Assembly (NCBI RefSeq): GCF_000423185.1
Contig: NZ_AUHM01000002.1
Coordinates: 1 to 64,000 of the forward strand
Length of the DNA stretch: 64,000 bases
DNA from: Inquilinus limosus DSM 16000
GTDB lineage: Bacteria; Pseudomonadota; Alphaproteobacteria; DSM-16000; Inquilinaceae
Direction: 5' to 3'
Both the position numbers and the translations under genes were made by a program. Each line of letters begins with the position of its first letter. Within the stretch, counting starts at the first letter, position 1. The notes below the pieces were generated by a model, which saw only the letters and a program-made list of their open reading frames with translations, had not been told where the DNA came from and did no database searches. Of the stretch, positions 27,003-37,174 are shown piece after piece.

Positions 27003-28100
27003 ATGAAGATCGACGGATGCTCCTATCGCACCATCTGGCCGGCCGAGGATGGCTGGCGGGTGGTGATCATCGACCAGACCAAGCTGCCGCACGGCTTCGA
27101 GACGGTGGTGCTGGAGACCGAGGACCAGGCGGCCCACGCCATCCGCAGCATGCAGGTGCGCGGGGCGCCGCTGATCGGCGCCACCGGCGCCTACGGCCTG
27201 GCGCTGGCGCTGCGCGCCGACCCGTCCGACGCCGCCCTGGCCGGGGCCTATGACCGCCTCCTGGCCACCCGCCCGACCGCGGTCAACCTGCGCTGGGCGC
27301 TGGACGATTTGCGCAGCCGGGTGGCGCCGCTGAAGCCGGCGGAGCGCGCTGCGGCCGCCTATCGCCGCGCCGCCGAGATCTGCGACGACGACGTTGCCAC
27401 CTGCCGCGCCATCGGCGAGCACGGCCTGGCCGTGTTCCGCGAGATCTGGGAGAGGAAGGGCCGGCCGGACCGCCTGAACGTGCTGACCCATTGCAACGCC
27501 GGCTGGCTGGCCACGGTCGACTGGGGCACCGCCCTGGCGCCGATCTACCTGGCCCATGACAACGGCGTGCCGGTGCATGTCTGGGTCGACGAGACCCGGC
27601 CGCGCAACCAGGGCGCCAGCATCACCGCCTTCGAGCTGGGCCGCCACGGCGTGCCGCACACCGTGATCGCCGACAATGTCGGCGGCCATCTGATGCAGCA
27701 CGGCATGGTCGACCTGTGCATCGTCGGCACCGACCGCACCACCGCGACCGGCGACGTCTGCAACAAGATCGGCACCTATCTGAAGGCGCTGGCGGCGCAT
27801 GACAACGGCGTGCCGTTCTATGTCGCCCTGCCGTACACCACGATCGACTGGACCCTGACCGACGGCATCCGCCAGATCGAGATCGAGCAGCGCGACGCGC
27901 GCGAGCTGAGCCACATCACCGGCCGCACCGCGGACGGGCGGATCGAGACGGTCGACATCCTGCCGGAGGGCAGCCCCGCCGCGAACTGGGCCTTCGACGT
28001 CACCCCGGCGCGCTACGTCACCGGGCTGATCACCGAACGCGGCGTCTGCCCGGCCAGCCGCGAAGGTCTGGCCGCCCTGTATCCCGACCGGGCGGCGTAA
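27003..28100 (+). CDS. mtnA: S-methyl-5-thioribose-1-phosphate isomerase
   Basis: 365 residues of the eIF2B-related family. It converts methylthioribose-1-phosphate to methylthioribulose-1-phosphate. The catalytic cysteine is Cys164 in [18 protein letters not shown] and the acid is Asp244 in [36 protein letters not shown] near the N-terminus is the family signature. It is translationally linked to mtnK. The mapped positions fit the Cys160/Asp240 pair of the Bacillus enzyme, so activity is very likely. Confidence 0.96.
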   Translation: MKIDGCSYRTIWPAEDGWRVVIIDQTKLPHGFETVVLETEDQAAHAIRSMQVRGAPLIGATGAYGLALALRADPSDAALAGAYDRLLATRPTAVNLRWALDDLRSRVAPLKPAERAAAAYRRAAEICDDDVATCRAIGEHGLAVFREIWERKGRPDRLNVLTHCNAGWLATVDWGTALAPIYLAHDNGVPVHVWVDETRPRNQGASITAFELGRHGVPHTVIADNVGGHLMQHGMVDLCIVGTDRTTATGDVCNKIGTYLKALAAHDNGVPFYVALPYTTIDWTLTDGIRQIEIEQRDARELSHITGRTADGRIETVDILPEGSPAANWAFDVTPARYVTGLITERGVCPASREGLAALYPDRAA

Positions 28101-28116
28101 AGGTCCCACAGCCGTC

Positions 28117-28153
28117 GGGTCGCTGTCCGGGCGGGCCTTCGCCCGGGCGACCC
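28117..28153 (+). terminator. Nested hairpin after mtnA
   Basis: GGGTCGC/GCGACCC encloses CCGGGCG/CGCCCGG with a GGCCTT loop, 16 bases after the mtnA stop. It is a stable two-part stem without a T-run, so it may be a 3'-end stabiliser or a Rho-linked terminator. Confidence 0.5.
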
Positions 28154-28277
28154 GTGCCCGATCACGCCCGCCGTCACGGCAGGCCGACCTGTGCCAAAGG
28201 CGAGGTTCGCTCGTCCTTTGATGTGCCGGACCACCGGTCGGCACAATGGCGGAGGCCGTCGGGGATCCGCGATCCTT

Positions 28278-28314
28278 CCCGCTTCCGGGCGCCGGCCGTG
28301 CGCCCGGAAGCGGG
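28278..28314. other. Perfect 14-bp inverted repeat in the mtnA-emrA gap
   Basis: CCCGCTTCCGGGCG and CGCCCGGAAGCGGG, separated by nine bases, lie 150 bases before the start of the efflux operon. Nothing else in this 393-base gap looks coding except a weak 57-codon frame from 28324 that overlaps the promoter. Confidence 0.5.
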
Positions 28315-28431
28315 AGGTGAGCCATGATGATCGTCATCGGCGAGACCAGCCTTGTCACGGCGGTGGCGGAGGCCGGCGCCTGGCACCGCGCAGCCCGTTC
28401 CGGCCGGCCTCTTGACCTCTCCAAAATGTAT

Positions 28432-28449
28432 ACGGTACGGTATCGTACC
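28432..28449. promoter_or_regulatory. Probable TetR operator in the emrA promoter
   Basis: GGTACG-GTAT-CGTACC is a perfect inverted repeat at 28434-28449, within ACGGTACGGTATCGTACC and just downstream of a TTGACC box at 28412. The 11-mer TACCGTACCGT on the minus strand also occurs at 31945-31955 upstream of the TetR gene. Confidence 0.65.
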
Positions 28450-28493
28450 TATGTGATGCAGCGTGGGCCGCGGACAGGAGACGGGAGCTGCCG

Positions 28494-29609
28494 ATGAAGC
28501 GCATTGCCAAGCGTGTGGCCTCCGGGACCGCTCTTCTCTCCCTCGTCGTCGTGGGCGGCACTTGGGGGTGGGCCTGGTGGGACGAAGGCCGATCCAGGGA
28601 GTGGACCGACAACGCCTATGTCCGCGCCGACATCACGGCAATCGGCCCCAAAGTGTCCGGCTACGTGGCCGAGGTGCTGGTCGACGACAACCAGATGGTC
28701 GAGGCCGGGGCCGTGCTGCTGCGGATCGCGGACGAGGATCATCGGGCCCAGCGGGACCGCGCCGCGGCCGCCGTCGCCCAGGCCGAAGCCGCCGCCGAGA
28801 ATCTGGACCGCCGGAAAGACCTGCAGCTGGCGAAGATCCGTGAGGCGGAGGCGGCGATCGATGTCGGCCGGGCCGATATGGAGCTGTCGCGCCGGGAGCT
28901 GGCACGGGCGACCCGCCTGGTGGGCCAGGGCTGGACGCCGCAGCGCAACCACGACACCGCCACCGCCGATGCCGAACGCGCCCGCGCCGCGCTGGCGCAG
29001 GCGGAGGCCGCCGCGGCAGCCGCGCGCGAGCAGCTGGCGGTGCTCGGCTCCGAGGCCCGGCAGATCGCCGCCCGGCTGGCGGAGGCGCGCGCCAATCTGC
29101 AGCTGGCCGAGATCGCGCTGTCGGACACGGTGATCCGCGCGCCCGTCGCCGGCGTCGTCGGGAACCGCCGCGTCCATCCGGGCGAGTATGTGCGGCCCGG
29201 CGCCGCCCTGCTCTCCGTGGTGCCGGTCGACGCCGTCTGGGTGGTGGCCAACTTCAAGGAGACCCAGGTCGCCCGCATGGCGGTGGGCCAGCCGGCGGAG
29301 ATCCGCGTCGACGGCTATTCGGATGCGGTCATCACGGGGCGGGTGGACAGCCTGGCGCCGGCGAGCGGCGCCGCCTTCAGCCTGCTGCCGCCCGACAACG
29401 CCACCGGCAACTTCGTCAAGATCGTCCAGCGCGTGCCGGTCAAGATCACGCTCCCCGCCGGCCACGGCCTGCTCGGCCGGCTCGTGCCCGGCCTGTCGGT
29501 CGACGTCGCCGTCGAGGTGGGCTCCGGCCCGGGCACGGCGGCGGCTTCCGAGAGCGGACCCGTCCGGACCGGAGCCGCGATCTTCCGGACGGCGGACGAA
29601 GCGTCGTGA
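28494..29609 (+). CDS. emrA: EmrA-type HlyD-family membrane fusion protein
   Basis: 371 residues. One N-terminal membrane anchor (ALLSLVVVGGTWGWAWW) is followed by the fusion-protein barrel REWTDNAYVRADITAIGPKVSGYV, a long Ala-rich coiled coil at about 80-205, then the second barrel half DTVIRAPVAGVVGNRRVHPGEYV and VWVVANFKETQVARM. TDNAYV and NFKETQ are hallmarks of the EmrA group. It should bridge the inner-membrane pump encoded next to an outer-membrane channel not found here. The stop overlaps the pump's GTG by four bases. Confidence 0.9.
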   Translation: MKRIAKRVASGTALLSLVVVGGTWGWAWWDEGRSREWTDNAYVRADITAIGPKVSGYVAEVLVDDNQMVEAGAVLLRIADEDHRAQRDRAAAAVAQAEAAAENLDRRKDLQLAKIREAEAAIDVGRADMELSRRELARATRLVGQGWTPQRNHDTATADAERARAALAQAEAAAAAAREQLAVLGSEARQIAARLAEARANLQLAEIALSDTVIRAPVAGVVGNRRVHPGEYVRPGAALLSVVPVDAVWVVANFKETQVARMAVGQPAEIRVDGYSDAVITGRVDSLAPASGAAFSLLPPDNATGNFVKIVQRVPVKITLPAGHGLLGRLVPGLSVDVAVEVGSGPGTAAASESGPVRTGAAIFRTADEAS

Positions 29610-31207
29610 CCGCGGCGGCCGATCCCGCCCTGTGGCCGGCCGGACCCGCAGCACTGCCGGCGTCGCGGCCATGGCTGCTTCTCGGCGTCCTGACCGTCGC
29701 GGCCGCGATGGATGCGGTGAACAGCACCGTCCTGGTGGTCACCCGCGGCCATGTCATGGGCGGCTTCCACGCCACCCAGGACGAGGTCGCCTGGGTCAAC
29801 ATCGCCTATCTGGTCGCCAAGCTGACCGCCTTTCCGCTGGCGGCGTGGCTGACATCACGCCTGGCGCCGCGCCGGCTGCTGGCGGGCGCGATCCTGATGC
29901 TGCTCGCCGGCGCCCTCGGGGCCGCCGCGGCCGGCGGCCTCGGCGTCCTGGTGGCGTGGCGGATCGCGCAGGGCGTCGCCGGCGCCGTCCTGCTCGTCAC
30001 CGGCCAGGCGCTGCTGTTCCGGGTCTTCCCCCGGTCCCGCCAGGGGCTGGTCCAGGCCGTCTTCGCCTTCGCCACGACCGCGGCGCCCACAACCCTGTCC
30101 CCGGCCCTGCAGGGCTGGACCGTCGACACGCTCTCCTGGTCCTGGATGTTCCTGGCCAATGTGCCGCTCGGCCTGGCCGGCCTGACGGCCGTGCTGCTCG
30201 CCCCTGACCGCCGCGACCGGCCGGAGGCGACTGGCCGGCTGGACTGGCCAGGTCTCGTGCTGCTGGGCACGGCGATGACCGCCTTCGTCTACGTCACGCA
30301 GGAGGGCAGCCGCTACAACTGGTTCGACGAACCCGAGATCGTGCATGTCAGCCTCGCCGGGCTCGCCGCCGCCGCCGCATTCCTGGCCTGGCAGGCCCTG
30401 GCGCGGAAGCGCGGGGCGCTGATCGACGCCGCCGTCTTCCGCGACGAGCATTTCAGCTTCGGCTTCATCGTCAGCTTCGTCGCCGGCGGCGCGCTGTTCG
30501 GCAGCGCCTTCGTCATCCCGGCCTTCGCGACCGGCGTTCTCGGCCTGTCGCCGACCTATGCCGGGCTGCTGCTCCTGCCGAGCGGCGCGCTGGTCTGCTT
30601 CGGTCTCCTCGCCGCGGGCGCGCTGATCCAGTTCAAGGGGCTCGATCCGATCAAGCCGGTTCCCTTCGGCATCATCTGCTTCATGACCTCGATGTGGATG
30701 CTGTCGGGCTCCACCTCCGAGAGCGGCCTGCCCGACATGGTGCCGGCCCTGGTGCTGCGCGGCCTCGGCCTGGGCCTGCTTTTCGTCTCGCTGACCGTGG
30801 GCACGCTGCGCGACCTGCGCCCGGAGGTGCTGGCTCAGGGCGTGGCGCTGTTCAACATCGGCCGCCAGATGGGCGGCCAGATCGGCGTCGCCGGCCTCGC
30901 CACCTATCTCGATCACCAGAACGCACTGAACCGCACGGTGCTGGCCGAGCAGCTCGCGCCGGGCAACCCGGCGCTCGCCGAACGGCAGGAGACGCTTTCG
31001 GCCTTGCTGACCGCGCGGGGCTATCCCGCCGAGGAAGCCGGCGCCGCGGCGACCGCCGTCATCCAGAAGGCTTTCGTGCAGCAGGTGGCGACGCTGTCGT
31101 TCAACGAATGCTTCCTGGCGATCGCGCTGCTGTTCCTGGTCGCGGCGCCGGTTCTGGTCGCGACCAAGCTCACCCTCGCCCGCCTCATAGAGCACTCTCC
31201 GCACTAG
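29606..31207 (+). CDS. emrB: EmrB/QacA-type 14-TM MFS drug exporter (DHA2 family)
   Basis: 533 residues. DAVNSTVLVVTRGHVMGGF near the start replaces the usual DTTIVNVALP motif; EVAWVNIAYLVAKLTAFPL and the RIAQGVAGAVLL motif-C-like region follow, and about 14 hydrophobic segments are present. The C-terminal RQMGGQIGVAGLATYLDHQ is typical of EmrB/DHA2 proteins. It pairs with the adjacent EmrA-like adaptor to expel toxic compounds in exchange for protons. The GTG start lies inside the emrA stop (GTGA). Its 3' end overlaps the convergent TetR gene by 23 bases. Confidence 0.9.
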   Translation: MTAAADPALWPAGPAALPASRPWLLLGVLTVAAAMDAVNSTVLVVTRGHVMGGFHATQDEVAWVNIAYLVAKLTAFPLAAWLTSRLAPRRLLAGAILMLLAGALGAAAAGGLGVLVAWRIAQGVAGAVLLVTGQALLFRVFPRSRQGLVQAVFAFATTAAPTTLSPALQGWTVDTLSWSWMFLANVPLGLAGLTAVLLAPDRRDRPEATGRLDWPGLVLLGTAMTAFVYVTQEGSRYNWFDEPEIVHVSLAGLAAAAAFLAWQALARKRGALIDAAVFRDEHFSFGFIVSFVAGGALFGSAFVIPAFATGVLGLSPTYAGLLLLPSGALVCFGLLAAGALIQFKGLDPIKPVPFGIICFMTSMWMLSGSTSESGLPDMVPALVLRGLGLGLLFVSLTVGTLRDLRPEVLAQGVALFNIGRQMGGQIGVAGLATYLDHQNALNRTVLAEQLAPGNPALAERQETLSALLTARGYPAEEAGAAATAVIQKAFVQQVATLSFNECFLAIALLFLVAAPVLVATKLTLARLIEHSPH

Positions 31208-31868
31208 CTCCGCGAGCGCCATTCACGAACATCCGGACCGCGGACTCGACGGCCGCCCGGGCTTCGGCGGGCGTCGGGGCTGGCCGCAGCCCGAGCACGA
31301 CCTGGAGATGAAGGTCGTCGCGGATCATTCCCAGGAAATGCTCGGCCAGCCGCTTCGGGTCGCCGGCATGAATCCCCCAATCCCTTCCCTTCTCCTCCAG
31401 CACGCGCGCGAGATTCGCGCTCGTCCGGCCAGGCCCGGCCTCGAAGAACACCTTGGCGAGGTCGGGAAAGCGGCTGCCTTCGCCCACGACCGTGCGATAG
31501 AGCTGCAGCGCCTCGGGCGACATGATGACGCCGAGATAGCGCAGCCCGGCTTCCCGCAGCGTGGCCTCGAGATCCGCCCGGGCGAAGTCGGCCTCGGCCA
31601 GGGCCCCCATGGCGTTGCGGACGATCTCCCGCACCACCGTCGCGAACAGTTGCTCCTTGTTGCCGAAATAGGCGTAGATGGTGCGCTTCGAACCGCCGAC
31701 CTTCGCGATGATCTCGTCCACGCTCGCCCCGGCGAAGCCGGAGGTGAAGAAGACCTCGGTCGCCGCCCGCAGGAACTCCTCCTGGCGGGCCTCCTGCCGC
31801 GCGGCACGGGGGGCCGCCGCATCCTTCCCTTTCCCGATCGGCGGGCGAAATCCCGTCATGGCGATCAT
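31185..31868 (-). CDS. TetR/AcrR family transcriptional regulator
   Basis: 227 residues. The helix-turn-helix is at about 30-75: FLRAATEVFFTSGFAGASVD, then EIIAKVGGSKRTIYAYFGNK. The C-terminal half is the AefR-like ligand-binding domain (LREAGLRYLGVIMSPEALQLYR, GEGSRFPDLAKVFFEAGP). A downstream ATG at 31859 is an equally good start. It is convergent with emrAB and is very likely its local repressor, because an operator-like site in front of emrA shares an 11-mer with a site in its own upstream region. Confidence 0.9.
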   Translation of the reverse strand: MIAMTGFRPPIGKGKDAAAPRAARQEARQEEFLRAATEVFFTSGFAGASVDEIIAKVGGSKRTIYAYFGNKEQLFATVVREIVRNAMGALAEADFARADLEATLREAGLRYLGVIMSPEALQLYRTVVGEGSRFPDLAKVFFEAGPGRTSANLARVLEEKGRDWGIHAGDPKRLAEHFLGMIRDDLHLQVVLGLRPAPTPAEARAAVESAVRMFVNGARGASAESAL

Positions 31869-31940
31869 CCCTTTGCCCCGGAGCCGCGACGGCGAGGCTC
31901 GCGGGGGCGCGCAAAAGAGCAGAGCTTCCGCTCAGCTTAG

Positions 31941-31955
31941 ACGGTACCGTACCGT
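31941..31955. promoter_or_regulatory. Second TetR operator, between the TetR gene and dppA1
   Basis: ACGGTACCGTACCGT contains the palindromes ACGGTACCGT and GGTACCGTACC. It lies 73 bases before the TetR start and 55 bases before the first dppA start. TACCGTACCGT is shared with the emrA promoter site in the opposite orientation. Confidence 0.6.
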
Positions 31956-32009
31956 TTGACGACCGGATCGCGTCTTCAAGCCGATCACCAGCCATACAGG
32001 GAGAGCTTC

Positions 32010-33605
32010 ATGTCCCGTTTCCTCACCGCCACGGCGCTGGCGCTCAGCCTGACGGCCGGCGCCGCGTCGGCCGAGGCCAAGACGCTGGTCTACTGCTCCG
32101 AGGGCAGCCCGGAGAACTTCAACCCGCAGATCAACACCACCGGCACCAGCCTGGACGCCTCGGTGCCGGTCTATGACGGGCTGGTGGCGTTCGAGCGCGG
32201 CGGCACCAAGGTGGTGTCGGCCCTGGCCGAGTCCTGGGAAGTATCGGACGACGGCACGGTCTACACCTTCCATCTGCGGAAGGGTGTGAAGTTCCACTCG
32301 AACGAGAACTTCACGCCGACGCGCGACTTCAACGCCGATGACGTGCTGTTCTCGTTCAACCGGATGTGGAAGGCGGACAGCCCCTATCACAAGATCTCCG
32401 GCGGGTCCTACGACTACTTCGGCGACATGGGCATGCCCGCGCTGCTGAAGGCGATCGACAAGGTCGACGACCACACCGTCCGCTTCACCCTGACCCGGCC
32501 GGAGGCGCCGTTCCTGGCCGACATGGCGATGAACTTCGCCCAGATCCTGTCGGCGGAATATGCCGATGCGATGATGAAGGTCGGCACGCCGGAGGATGTG
32601 GACCAGATCCCGATCGGCACCGGCCCGTTCCGCTTCGTCCAGTACCTGCCTGACGCGCTGATCCGGTACAAGGCCTTCGACGAGGCCTGGAGCGGCAAGG
32701 AGAAAATTGACACGCTGGTCTTCGCCATCACCCCGGACGCCTCGGTCCGCTACGCCAAGCTGAAGGCGAACGAGTGCCAGGTGATCCCGTCGCCGAACCC
32801 GGCCGATCTGGCGGCGATGCAGCAGGACCCGGCGGTGACGGTGATCGGCCAGCCCGGGCTGAACACCGGCTATGTCGCCTTCAACGTCACCAGGAAGCCG
32901 TTCAACGACGTTCGCGTGCGCCGCGCCGTCAACATGGCGGTGAACAAGCAGGCGATCCTCGACGCCGTCTACCGCGGCACCGGCCAGGCGGCGAAGAACC
33001 CGATCCCGCCGACCATCTGGTCCTACAACGACAGCGTCCAGGATTATCCCTACGATCCGGAAGCCGCCAAGACGCTGCTGGCAGAGGCCGGCTATCCGAA
33101 CGGCTTCGAGACCGATCTCTGGGCCATGCCGGTGCAGCGGCCCTACAACCCGAACGCCCAGCGCATCGCCGAGCTGATCCAGGAAGATCTGGCCAAGGTC
33201 GGGATCAAGGCGAGGATCGTCTCGTTCGAATGGGGGGAGTACCGAAAGCGCGTGCAGGATGGCGAGCACCAGATGGCGCAGTTCGGCTGGGGCGGCGACA
33301 ACGGCGACCCGGACAATTTCTTCAACAACCTGCTGGGCTGCGATGCCGCTCGGGAAGGCGGCGGAAATATTGCGAAGTGGTGTGACCGGTCTTTCGAGGA
33401 GCTCATCCAGAAGGCGAAGGTCACCTCGGACCAGGCCGAGCGGACCAGGCTGTACGAGCAGGCGCAGGTGATCTTCCACGACCAGGCGCCCTGGCTGCCA
33501 GTCGCCCATTCCGTGGAGTACCAGGCGATCCGCAAGGAGGTGCTGAATTACGTCATCACCCCGGTGCGCATCCATGACTTCCGCGGCGTCGACATCCGGG
33601 AGTAG
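32010..33605 (+). CDS. dppA: Dipeptide ABC transporter substrate-binding protein, paralogue 1
   Basis: 531 residues. The signal peptide [17 protein letters not shown] is followed by ASAEA and a mature start [17 protein letters not shown], almost the same as in enterobacterial DppA. Further DppA blocks are [37 protein letters not shown] and [13 protein letters not shown]. It binds dipeptides (DppA also binds haem and some delta-amino acids) in the periplasm and delivers them to DppBCDF. Start chosen at the ATG after GGGAGAGCTTC. It is the first of three tandem paralogues; the gap to the second is only 35 bases and has no terminator, so they are co-transcribed. Confidence 0.93.
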   Translation: MSRFLTATALALSLTAGAASAEAKTLVYCSEGSPENFNPQINTTGTSLDASVPVYDGLVAFERGGTKVVSALAESWEVSDDGTVYTFHLRKGVKFHSNENFTPTRDFNADDVLFSFNRMWKADSPYHKISGGSYDYFGDMGMPALLKAIDKVDDHTVRFTLTRPEAPFLADMAMNFAQILSAEYADAMMKVGTPEDVDQIPIGTGPFRFVQYLPDALIRYKAFDEAWSGKEKIDTLVFAITPDASVRYAKLKANECQVIPSPNPADLAAMQQDPAVTVIGQPGLNTGYVAFNVTRKPFNDVRVRRAVNMAVNKQAILDAVYRGTGQAAKNPIPPTIWSYNDSVQDYPYDPEAAKTLLAEAGYPNGFETDLWAMPVQRPYNPNAQRIAELIQEDLAKVGIKARIVSFEWGEYRKRVQDGEHQMAQFGWGGDNGDPDNFFNNLLGCDAAREGGGNIAKWCDRSFEELIQKAKVTSDQAERTRLYEQAQVIFHDQAPWLPVAHSVEYQAIRKEVLNYVITPVRIHDFRGVDIRE

Positions 33606-33640
33606 CCTGCCCACACCTCGATTCGTAGGGAGACAACCCC

Positions 33641-35239
33641 ATGTCCCGCTTTCTGTCCGCCACGGCGATGGCGCTGGCCCTCGCCGCGGGGATGGCCGCG
33701 TCGGCCGAAGCCAAGACGCTGGTCTACTGCTCCGAAGGCAGCCCGGAGAACTTCAACCCGCAGATCAACACCACCGGCACCAGCTTCGACGCGGCGCTGC
33801 CGGTCTATGACGGGCTGGTGGCCTTCGAGAAGGGCACCACCAAGGTGGTCCCCGCGCTGGCCGAATCCTGGGACGTGTCCGACGACGGCACGGTCTACAC
33901 CTTCCACCTGCGCAAGGGCGTCAAGTTCCACTCCAACGAGAATTTCACCCCGACGCGCGACTTCAACGCCGACGACGTGCTGTTCTCGTTCAACCGGATG
34001 TGGAAGGAGGACAGCCCCTACCACAAGGTGTCCGGCGGCTCCTACGACTACTTCGGCGACATGGGCATGCGCACGCTGCTGAAGGCGATCGACAAGGTCA
34101 ACGACCATACCGTCAAGTTCACTCTGACGAAGCCGGAGGCGCCCTTCATCGCCAACCTGGCGATGAACTTCGCCTCGATCCTGTCGGCCGAATACGCCGA
34201 CGCGATGATGAAGGCGGGGACGCCGGAGCAGGTCGACCAAGTGCCGATCGGCACCGGGCCGTTCCGCTTCGTGCAGTACCAGCCGGACGCGCTGATCCGC
34301 TACAAGGCCTTCGACGAGGCCTGGAGCGGGCGCGAGAAGATCGACAACCTGGTCTTCGCCATCACCCCGGACGCGGCGGTGCGCTACGCCAAGCTGCAGG
34401 CCGGCGAATGCCACGTCATGCCCTATCCGAACCCGGCCGACCTGCCGGCGATGCAGAAGGACCCGAACCTGAACGTGCTGAGCCAGCCCGGCCTCAACAC
34501 CGGCTATCTGGCCTTCAACGTCACCAAGAAGCCGTTCGACGACGTCCGCGTGCGCCAAGCCATCGACATGGCGGTGAACAAGCAGGCGATCCTGGAGGCG
34601 GTGTACCAGGGCACCGGCCAGGCGGCGAAGAACCCGATCCCGCCGACCATCTGGTCCTACAACGACAGCATCCAGGACTATAAGTACGACCCGGAGGCGG
34701 CGAAGAAGCTGCTGGCCGAGGCCGGCTATGCCGACGGCTTCGAGAGCGACCTGTGGGCGATGCCGGTGCAGCGGCCCTACAACCCGAACGCCCAGCGCAT
34801 CGCCGAGCTGATGCAGGCCGACCTGGCCAAGATCGGCATCAAAACCAAGATCGTTTCGTACGAGTGGGGCGAATATCGGAAGCGTACCCAGGCCGGCGAG
34901 CACCAGATGGCGCAGATGGGCTGGTCGGGCGACAACGGCGACCCGGACAACTTCTTCAACAACCTCCTGGGCTGCGATGCGGCGCGCGAAGGCGGCAGCA
35001 ACATCGCGAAATGGTGCAACCAGGATTTCGAGACGCTGATCCAGAAGGCCAAGGCCACGGCCGACCAGGCCGAGCGCGCCAAGCTGTACGAACAGGCGCA
35101 GGTGATCTTCCACGACCAGGCGCCGTGGCTGCCGATCGCCCATTCGGTGGTCTATGAACCGATCCGCAAGGAGGTCTCGGGCTACAAGATCATCCCGGTC
35201 GGGCTGCACGATTTCCGCGGCGTCGACATCGCGGAGTAA
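33641..35239 (+). CDS. dppA: Dipeptide ABC transporter substrate-binding protein, paralogue 2
   Basis: 532 residues, very close to its two neighbours over the full length, with the same signal peptide layout ([17 protein letters not shown]) and the mature start [17 protein letters not shown]. It differs in the ligand-site region, for example [19 protein letters not shown] instead of [19 protein letters not shown]. It is preceded by GTAGGGAGACAACCCC. An intrinsic terminator follows the stop. Tandem binding proteins usually widen the range of peptides taken up by one permease. Confidence 0.93.
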   Translation: MSRFLSATAMALALAAGMAASAEAKTLVYCSEGSPENFNPQINTTGTSFDAALPVYDGLVAFEKGTTKVVPALAESWDVSDDGTVYTFHLRKGVKFHSNENFTPTRDFNADDVLFSFNRMWKEDSPYHKVSGGSYDYFGDMGMRTLLKAIDKVNDHTVKFTLTKPEAPFIANLAMNFASILSAEYADAMMKAGTPEQVDQVPIGTGPFRFVQYQPDALIRYKAFDEAWSGREKIDNLVFAITPDAAVRYAKLQAGECHVMPYPNPADLPAMQKDPNLNVLSQPGLNTGYLAFNVTKKPFDDVRVRQAIDMAVNKQAILEAVYQGTGQAAKNPIPPTIWSYNDSIQDYKYDPEAAKKLLAEAGYADGFESDLWAMPVQRPYNPNAQRIAELMQADLAKIGIKTKIVSYEWGEYRKRTQAGEHQMAQMGWSGDNGDPDNFFNNLLGCDAAREGGSNIAKWCNQDFETLIQKAKATADQAERAKLYEQAQVIFHDQAPWLPIAHSVVYEPIRKEVSGYKIIPVGLHDFRGVDIAE

Positions 35240-35246
35240 GCAACAA

Positions 35247-35290
35247 ACGGGCGGGAAAGCAGCGATCCGCTTTCCCGTCCGTTTCTTTTC
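35247..35290 (+). terminator. Intrinsic terminator after dppA2
   Basis: ACGGGCGGGAAAGC pairs with GCTTTCCCGTCCGT (one mismatch in 14) around an 8-base loop and is followed by TTCTTTTC. It should end most transcripts of dppA1-dppA2 and separate them from dppA3. Confidence 0.8.
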
Positions 35291-35484
35291 GGCCCGCCCA
35301 AGTTCCGATCCGCCGGAGGGCGGCATCAGCGCGAGCCTATATTGGGAAGCGATTCAATTTGCCGGACATATTCGGCCAGTTGACATCACCCCCGGCCCCT
35401 GCGGTAATCCCCTGCAACCCACGGTTTGGGCAATACAGCTATGCGGCAAGCCCAGGCCGAAGGACCACCATAGGGGAGAGTTTC

Positions 35485-37083
35485 ATGTCCCGCTTCCTGT
35501 CCGCCACGGCGATGGCGCTCGTCCTCGTCGCGGGGGCGGCGGCGTCCGCCGATGCCAAGACGCTGGTCTATTGCTCCGAGGGCAGCCCGGAGAACTTCAA
35601 CCCGCAGATCAACACCACCGGCACCAGCTTCGACGCGTCCGGTCCGATCTACGACCACCTGGTCGAATTCACCAAGGGCACCACCAAGACCGAGCCCGGC
35701 CTGGCGGAGTCCTGGGACATCTCGGACGACGGCACGGTCTACACCTTCCACCTCCGCAAGGGGGTGAAGTGGCATTCCAACGACAAGTTCACGCCGACCC
35801 GCGACTTCAACGCCGATGACGTGCTGTTCACCTTCAACCGGATGTGGAAGGAGGACCACCCCTACCACAAGGTGTCCGGCGGCCAGTACGACTACTTCGG
35901 CGACATGGGGATGGGCACCCTGCTGAAGTCGATCGACAAGGTCGACGACTACACCGTCAAGTTCACCCTGAACCAGCCCGAGGCGCCGTTCATCGCCAAC
36001 CTGGCGATGGAGTTCGCCTCGATTCTGTCGGCGGAATACGCCGACGCGATGATGAAGGCCGGCACGCCGGAGCAGGTCGACCAGGTGCCGATCGGCACCG
36101 GATCCTTCCAGTTCGTGCAGTACCAGCCGGACGCGCTGATCCGCTACAAGGCTTTCGAGGGGGCCTGGAGCGGCAAGGAGAAGATCGACAACCTGGTCTT
36201 CGCCATCACCCCGGACGCCGCGGTGCGCGCCGCCAAGCTGAAGGCCGGCGAGTGCCACGTCATGCCCTATCCGAACCCGGCCGACGTGCCGGCGATGCTG
36301 AAGGACCCGGCGCTGAACGTGCTGAGCCAGCCCGGCCTGAACACCGGCTATCTCGCCTTCAACACCACCAAGAAGCCGTTCGACGACGTGCGCGTCCGCC
36401 GTGCCGTCAACATGGCGGTGAACAAGAAGGCGATCCTCGACGCCGTGTACCAGGGCGCCGGCGAGGCGGCGAAGAACCCGATCCCGCCGACCATCTGGTC
36501 CTACAACAACAGCATCCAGGACTATCCGTACGATCCGGAGGCGGCAAAGAAGCTGCTGGCCGAGGCCGGCCATCCGAACGGCTTCGAGACCGACCTGTGG
36601 GCGATGCCGGTGCAGCGGCCCTACAACCCGAACGCCCAACGCATCGCCGAGATGATGCAGGCGGATCTGGAGAAGGTCGGCATCAAGGCGAAGATCGTTT
36701 CTTACGAATGGGGCGAGTATCGGAAGCGCCTGCAGGAAGGCGACCACCAGATGGGCCAGCTGGGCTGGACCGGCGACAACGGCGACCCGGACAACTTCCT
36801 GTACAACCTCCTGGGTTGCGACGGGGCGCGGCCGGGCGGCTCGAACATCGCGAAGTGGTGCCACCAGCCCTATGACGAGATCGTCAAGAAGGCCAAGACG
36901 ATCTCGGACCAGGCGGAGCGCACCAAGCTGTACGAGCAGGCGCAGGTGATCTTCCACGACCAGGCGCCGTGGCTGCCGATCGCCCATTCGGTGGTCTACG
37001 AGCCGACCCGCAAGGAGGTCTCGGGCTACAAGGTCAGCCCGTTCGGCCGCCACGACTTCAGCGACGTCGACATCACCGAATAG
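35485..37083 (+). CDS. dppA: Dipeptide ABC transporter substrate-binding protein, paralogue 3
   Basis: 532 residues from the ATG after AGGGGAGAGTTTC. The signal peptide is [17 protein letters not shown] and the mature start is again [17 protein letters not shown]. It is closest to paralogue 2 but has its own changes ([37 protein letters not shown]). The 245 bases before it contain a terminator and an A/T-richer stretch (TATATTGGGAAGCGATTCAA) and so probably an independent promoter. A second terminator follows, before dppB, so binding protein and membrane parts may be made at different levels. Confidence 0.93.
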   Translation: MSRFLSATAMALVLVAGAAASADAKTLVYCSEGSPENFNPQINTTGTSFDASGPIYDHLVEFTKGTTKTEPGLAESWDISDDGTVYTFHLRKGVKWHSNDKFTPTRDFNADDVLFTFNRMWKEDHPYHKVSGGQYDYFGDMGMGTLLKSIDKVDDYTVKFTLNQPEAPFIANLAMEFASILSAEYADAMMKAGTPEQVDQVPIGTGSFQFVQYQPDALIRYKAFEGAWSGKEKIDNLVFAITPDAAVRAAKLKAGECHVMPYPNPADVPAMLKDPALNVLSQPGLNTGYLAFNTTKKPFDDVRVRRAVNMAVNKKAILDAVYQGAGEAAKNPIPPTIWSYNNSIQDYPYDPEAAKKLLAEAGHPNGFETDLWAMPVQRPYNPNAQRIAEMMQADLEKVGIKAKIVSYEWGEYRKRLQEGDHQMGQLGWTGDNGDPDNFLYNLLGCDGARPGGSNIAKWCHQPYDEIVKKAKTISDQAERTKLYEQAQVIFHDQAPWLPIAHSVVYEPTRKEVSGYKVSPFGRHDFSDVDITE

Positions 37084-37103
37084 AGCGGGGTAAAGGGGGA
37101 GCC

Positions 37104-37145
37104 GGGCGGGGGAGCAGGGGGATGCTCTCCCGCCCGCGTCTTTTC
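37104..37145 (+). terminator. Intrinsic terminator between dppA3 and dppB
   Basis: GGGCGGGGGAGCA pairs with TGCTCTCCCGCCC (one mismatch in 13) and is followed by GCGTCTTTT. Partial read-through would give more binding protein than permease, a common arrangement in ABC operons. Confidence 0.75.
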
Positions 37146-37174
37146 CGGCCCGGCACCCGTTACCCGATGGCACC

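Noticed and set aside
28324-28497. 57-codon frame with a GGAGGTGA ribosome site before emrA
   Set aside because: It runs through the operator/promoter region and overlaps the emrA start; the encoded peptide has no recognisable feature.
32010-37083. Long minus-strand frames opposite the dppA genes
   Set aside because: They occur in the same register opposite all three paralogues and arise from their shared codon pattern; translations are Val/Arg/His-rich without motifs.
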